Below are positions 61,183 through 64,000 of a DNA stretch of 64,000 nucleotides, piece by piece. The number at the start of each line of letters is the position of its first letter. The stretch's first letter is position 1. The stretch is from Paratractidigestivibacter faecalis (lineage in GTDB: Bacteria; Actinomycetota; Coriobacteriia; Coriobacteriales; Atopobiaceae): assembly GCF_003416765.1 (NCBI RefSeq), contig NZ_QSNG01000001.1:1514742-1578741 (forward strand). The letters are read 5' to 3'. Under the pieces are notes generated by a model that was not told where the DNA came from, did no database searches, and saw only the letters and a program-made list of their open reading frames with translations. Position numbers and translations under genes: made by a program.

Positions 61183-64000
61183 GCAGGTTACTCCGTTTCC
61201 GGATGGTTCTTTGGAAAGGGGCGCGGGCCGGCCGGCGAGAAGGGCGGCCGGCCGGCGGGGAAGATACTTAGGACTAGGCAGACTCTGGGCAGACTTCTTC
61301 TCTGCCTGGACTTCGAAGGACGCGCTTCCTCCAGCAACTGAGACGGAGTCATAGCTCGTTCCGAAGATCTTGTTGTAGGACTGGATGAACTCGTCCAAAT
61401 CAAGCTCGTGAACGAACGTCGACTTGAAAACGCCGCTGCCGAAGCCCTGGTCGGGCTGGTGCCAGTCGTATCCATATGCTTGCTGGACGCAGGACGCAAC
61501 GGTGCCTTCGAGCGTAAGGGCGACGGCATCGCCGGCCTCGTTGAGGATGCTGAGCGTTGCCGCCCCAGAACGGGAGCCGTTGACCTCCCACGTGCCCTTG
61601 CAGAAGAACTTCTTGTACTTGTTCAGAGAAACGGTGCCATCCGCATAGAGCACCATCGGGATACCCTTCGCCTGGGCATAGGAGAGCCAGTAGTCGTCCA
61701 TGGTCTTTGCGGTGACAACAACCGTCTTCTTCCAGGTTGCCGTAGCGGTAAGGTCCCCATATGTGTCAGCCGTGTACTCGGCGCCCGCCTTCACGGTCGA
61801 GCTTCCGATAGACCATCCGGCAAACTCGAGGTTCTCTCCCCCGAAGGGACAGTCGGGCATGGTGACCTTATCACCTCTGGTAAACGCGATTGACGACGGG
61901 GCGTCTCCGCTCACGGCATCGTTTCCCGCCTCGAACGTGATAGAGGCAGAGGGCTTCTCGCCAGCCGCAAACTTGCCACCAAGATTCTCGTTGTATGCCG
62001 TGATGACCTCGTATGCAGAAATCGAGTTCTTGCACTCCTTGGAGCCCGAGACGACCGTCCAGGTATAGATTCCGTTTTCCTCGGCAATCTCGACAGCCTC
62101 CCCGCTCACGTCGGTCAGGGTAAGGCCCCCGTCATCCGTGTAGTCCCAGCTTCCCCTCAGCGGGAAGCGCTTGCCCGTGCTCCTGCCCACCTTGGCGTAG
62201 AACTGCCTGTCGGCATAGAACATAATCGCCGCGTTGCCGTCAGTCGCCGCCGTGAACAGCGGCTGGGGCATATCGAGCGAGGTGCCGTGCTCAAGCCCGT
62301 TGACCGCAAGAGAGTTGGCGAACACATACAGCGAACGGTGCACCGCTTCAAAGAGCGCATTCTGGATGACGGGATCATTCCTGTAGTCATCCTGGAGAAG
62401 GACTGCATTGCAGGCGTCGATCTTCTCGTAGTTACCGGCAAAGAGCCAGAGGTGGTTGCCATTGATCAGACCGTCGACAGCGTCCATAAAGGAACACTCG
62501 AAGTTGTCCGTGATAGTGGCTCCCTTATAGCCGAGCTCGCCCTCGAGGAAGTCGACGAGAAGGGCATGGCACTCGCCGGCCCACTCCATGCCAAGTCGGT
62601 TGAAGCCCGTCATGAGACCGTTTGCGCCGCCCTCATCAATGGCCTTCTCAAACTGACGCAGGTAGATTTCTCTCATTGTCTGCTCGTTTGCCCACGAAGA
62701 TACACCGTGTCGGTACTCTTCCTGGTCATTGCCCACCACATGCTTGGTGAAGACGATTCCGCCCTTCTGACGAATGCCCCGGGTCTCCTCCGCGCACGCA
62801 CGTCCACCCAGATAGGGATCCTCGGAGAAGTACTCCATGTTGCGTCCAGAGTAGGGTGCGCGATGCGTGCCGCAGCTCCAGCCAAGGAGACTCGTCGACT
62901 TACTCGTGACATTTGAGGAGTGGAGCATGCTCTCGCCGTTCATCCGACCGATAGCCTCGTTAATCTCAGTGCTGAAGGTAGCGGCGAGGACGTCCTTGGA
63001 GGGGTACTGGGTTATAAAGCCCCCAGAGACCTCGTAGCAGTCGCCTGACGACCCGCCCCAGCCCGCAGAGCCGTCGCGCTCGACGGTAACGGGCTTGCCA
63101 ACCTGCGGGAAGGCATGCTCCGTATTGATAATGAAGTCGACCATCTCCTCGTAGGTGAGCTTGGAGACGAGCTTCTCCCAGTCGGGGTCGTCGTAATCCT
63201 TCCCCGTCATGTCTGCCAGGACCACGTTGCTCTTCGTCTGCCCGAACTCGTGCCTAGCAACGGAGCCGGAGTCGCCCGACCCCGCCTTATACGTGAAGGG
63301 CCTGGCCAGATCCGCCATTTCGTCGGTATACCTGATATGAGTGGCGGCCTTAGGCAGCGTTGTCTCCCAATCGGAGCGAGAGAGCCAGACAACGGAGTTG
63401 TTTGCCTTGGTCATGGGGTTCTTGTTCGGATCGACCGAGTCAAAGTGGTTCGTCACAGCGGAACCCGTCACGGACGTCGAGAAGGTCTGGGCGTCAAAGT
63501 CGGGATTCGACCAGACCCACAGGCAGTCCTGAGTGCCATCGGCAGTCATGCCGTCGGCGACCGTCTTGCCCTTGGCGGAAAGGATGTTGTTCACGGCATC
63601 GTGCGAGGAGCCGGCAACAGTGAAGTAGTAGTCACCGTCATCGAGAATGTAGGTCTTGGCGTTGTTGGCGTCGTAGGAGGCGAGCTCGCGCTTGAAGACC
63701 TTGATGGAGAGCTGCTCAGAAGCCCCAGGCGCAAGCTCGGAGGTCTTCTCGTAGCCCTTGAGCTCGACAGCGGCCTTCTCCACACCGTTTTGGCGGTCAT
63801 AGTCGGTGTAGGGGCTCTGAACGTAAACGCAGACGGAGTGCGCACCCGCAACGGAACCCGTATTGCTGACGGTCACATTGACGGTGAAGGAGTCAGCATC
63901 CTCGACGACCTGGAAGTCCGAATATCCGAAAGTGGCGTAGGAAAGTCCAAATCCAAACGGATAGGCAACATAGGACGAGTAGTCGAAATCGCCCGCTTTT
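61183..64000 (-). CDS. Second permuted GH3 enzyme, partial, no stop before next gene
   Basis: The frame runs in from beyond the right edge. Seen in order: end of the GH3 C-terminal domain (AYPFGFGLSYATF near 63970), an FnIII-like domain, the catalytic domain (HRAPYSGRNMEYFSEDPYLG, FTKHVVGNDQEEYRHG and TITDNFE, Asp near 62506), an InlB-like repeat (CPFGGENLEFAGWSIGSSTV near 61830) and a further beta-rich domain to about 61300. After FEVQAEKKSAQSLP it continues through a GC-rich stretch with a hairpin-like GCCGGCCGGC repeat straight into MTSST of the next gene, with no stop codon. Stops TAG and TAA lie close by in another frame near 61268-61276, so a small frameshift is suspected. Probably separate genes originally. 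Confidence 0.8.

Overview
The window is high-GC DNA with Actinobacteria-type codon use. Its housekeeping genes (guaA, groES-groEL, ychF, a glutamine-dependent nadE, an LCP cell-wall ligase), a mannose-class PTS with a LevR-like regulator and permuted GH3 glucosidases suggest a gut or oral member of the Coriobacteriia (Olsenella, Collinsella or Atopobiaceae type). The genus is inferred, not proven.

Positions 1 to about 3.9 kb hold a transposase remnant, then a macrolide-type resistance pair: a Mef-like MFS exporter and an Msr(D)-like ABC-F protein, in the same order as mef(A)-msr(D). From about 3.9 to 14.2 kb lies mobile element 1. It has a mobilisation operon (31-aa membrane peptide, 184-aa protein, HUH relaxase, MobC-like protein), a parAB pair, a UPF0102-like protein, an AbiE toxin-antitoxin pair as cargo, and an integration module (RHH protein, tyrosine integrase, excisionase, divergent XRE repressor) ending in an att-like site.

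Positions 14.2-17.0 kb are a low-GC tet(W) segment with the leader-peptide attenuator intact. Element 2 (about 17.0-32.3 kb) has the same integration module as element 1, but its cargo is a six-gene restriction/defence-like operon plus a small RHH gene: an Eco57I-like methylase broken by a frameshift in its catalytic NPPY motif, a GIY-YIG/helicase/methylase-half fusion, an unrecognised protein, a ParB-like protein, a SNF2 helicase and a GmrSD-type DUF262/DUF1524 nuclease. Its att site is the last codons of guaA, so the array occupies the guaA 3' end. The two modules share 16-bp CGTAC-N6-GTACG operators and carry arrays of short repeats that change in step with their own att core (TTATTCCC in one, TTACTCCC in the other).

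From guaA to the end the DNA looks chromosomal: guaA and a divergent LCP gene; a PTS operon (LevR-like regulator, EIIB, EIIC, EIID, ceramidase-like hydrolase, EIIA, DUF1275 protein); an IS3-family element inserted in a dispersed 250-bp repeat; ychF; a polyferredoxin-like protein; groEL and groES; nadE; a RAYT transposase with its REP palindromes and a second IS3-family element inserted in a hairpin loop; a polar amino-acid ABC transporter; and two tandem permuted GH3 beta-glucosidases that lie in a single reading frame, the upstream one cut by the window end. A family of large nested hairpins with a constant core and variable stems sits between housekeeping genes.
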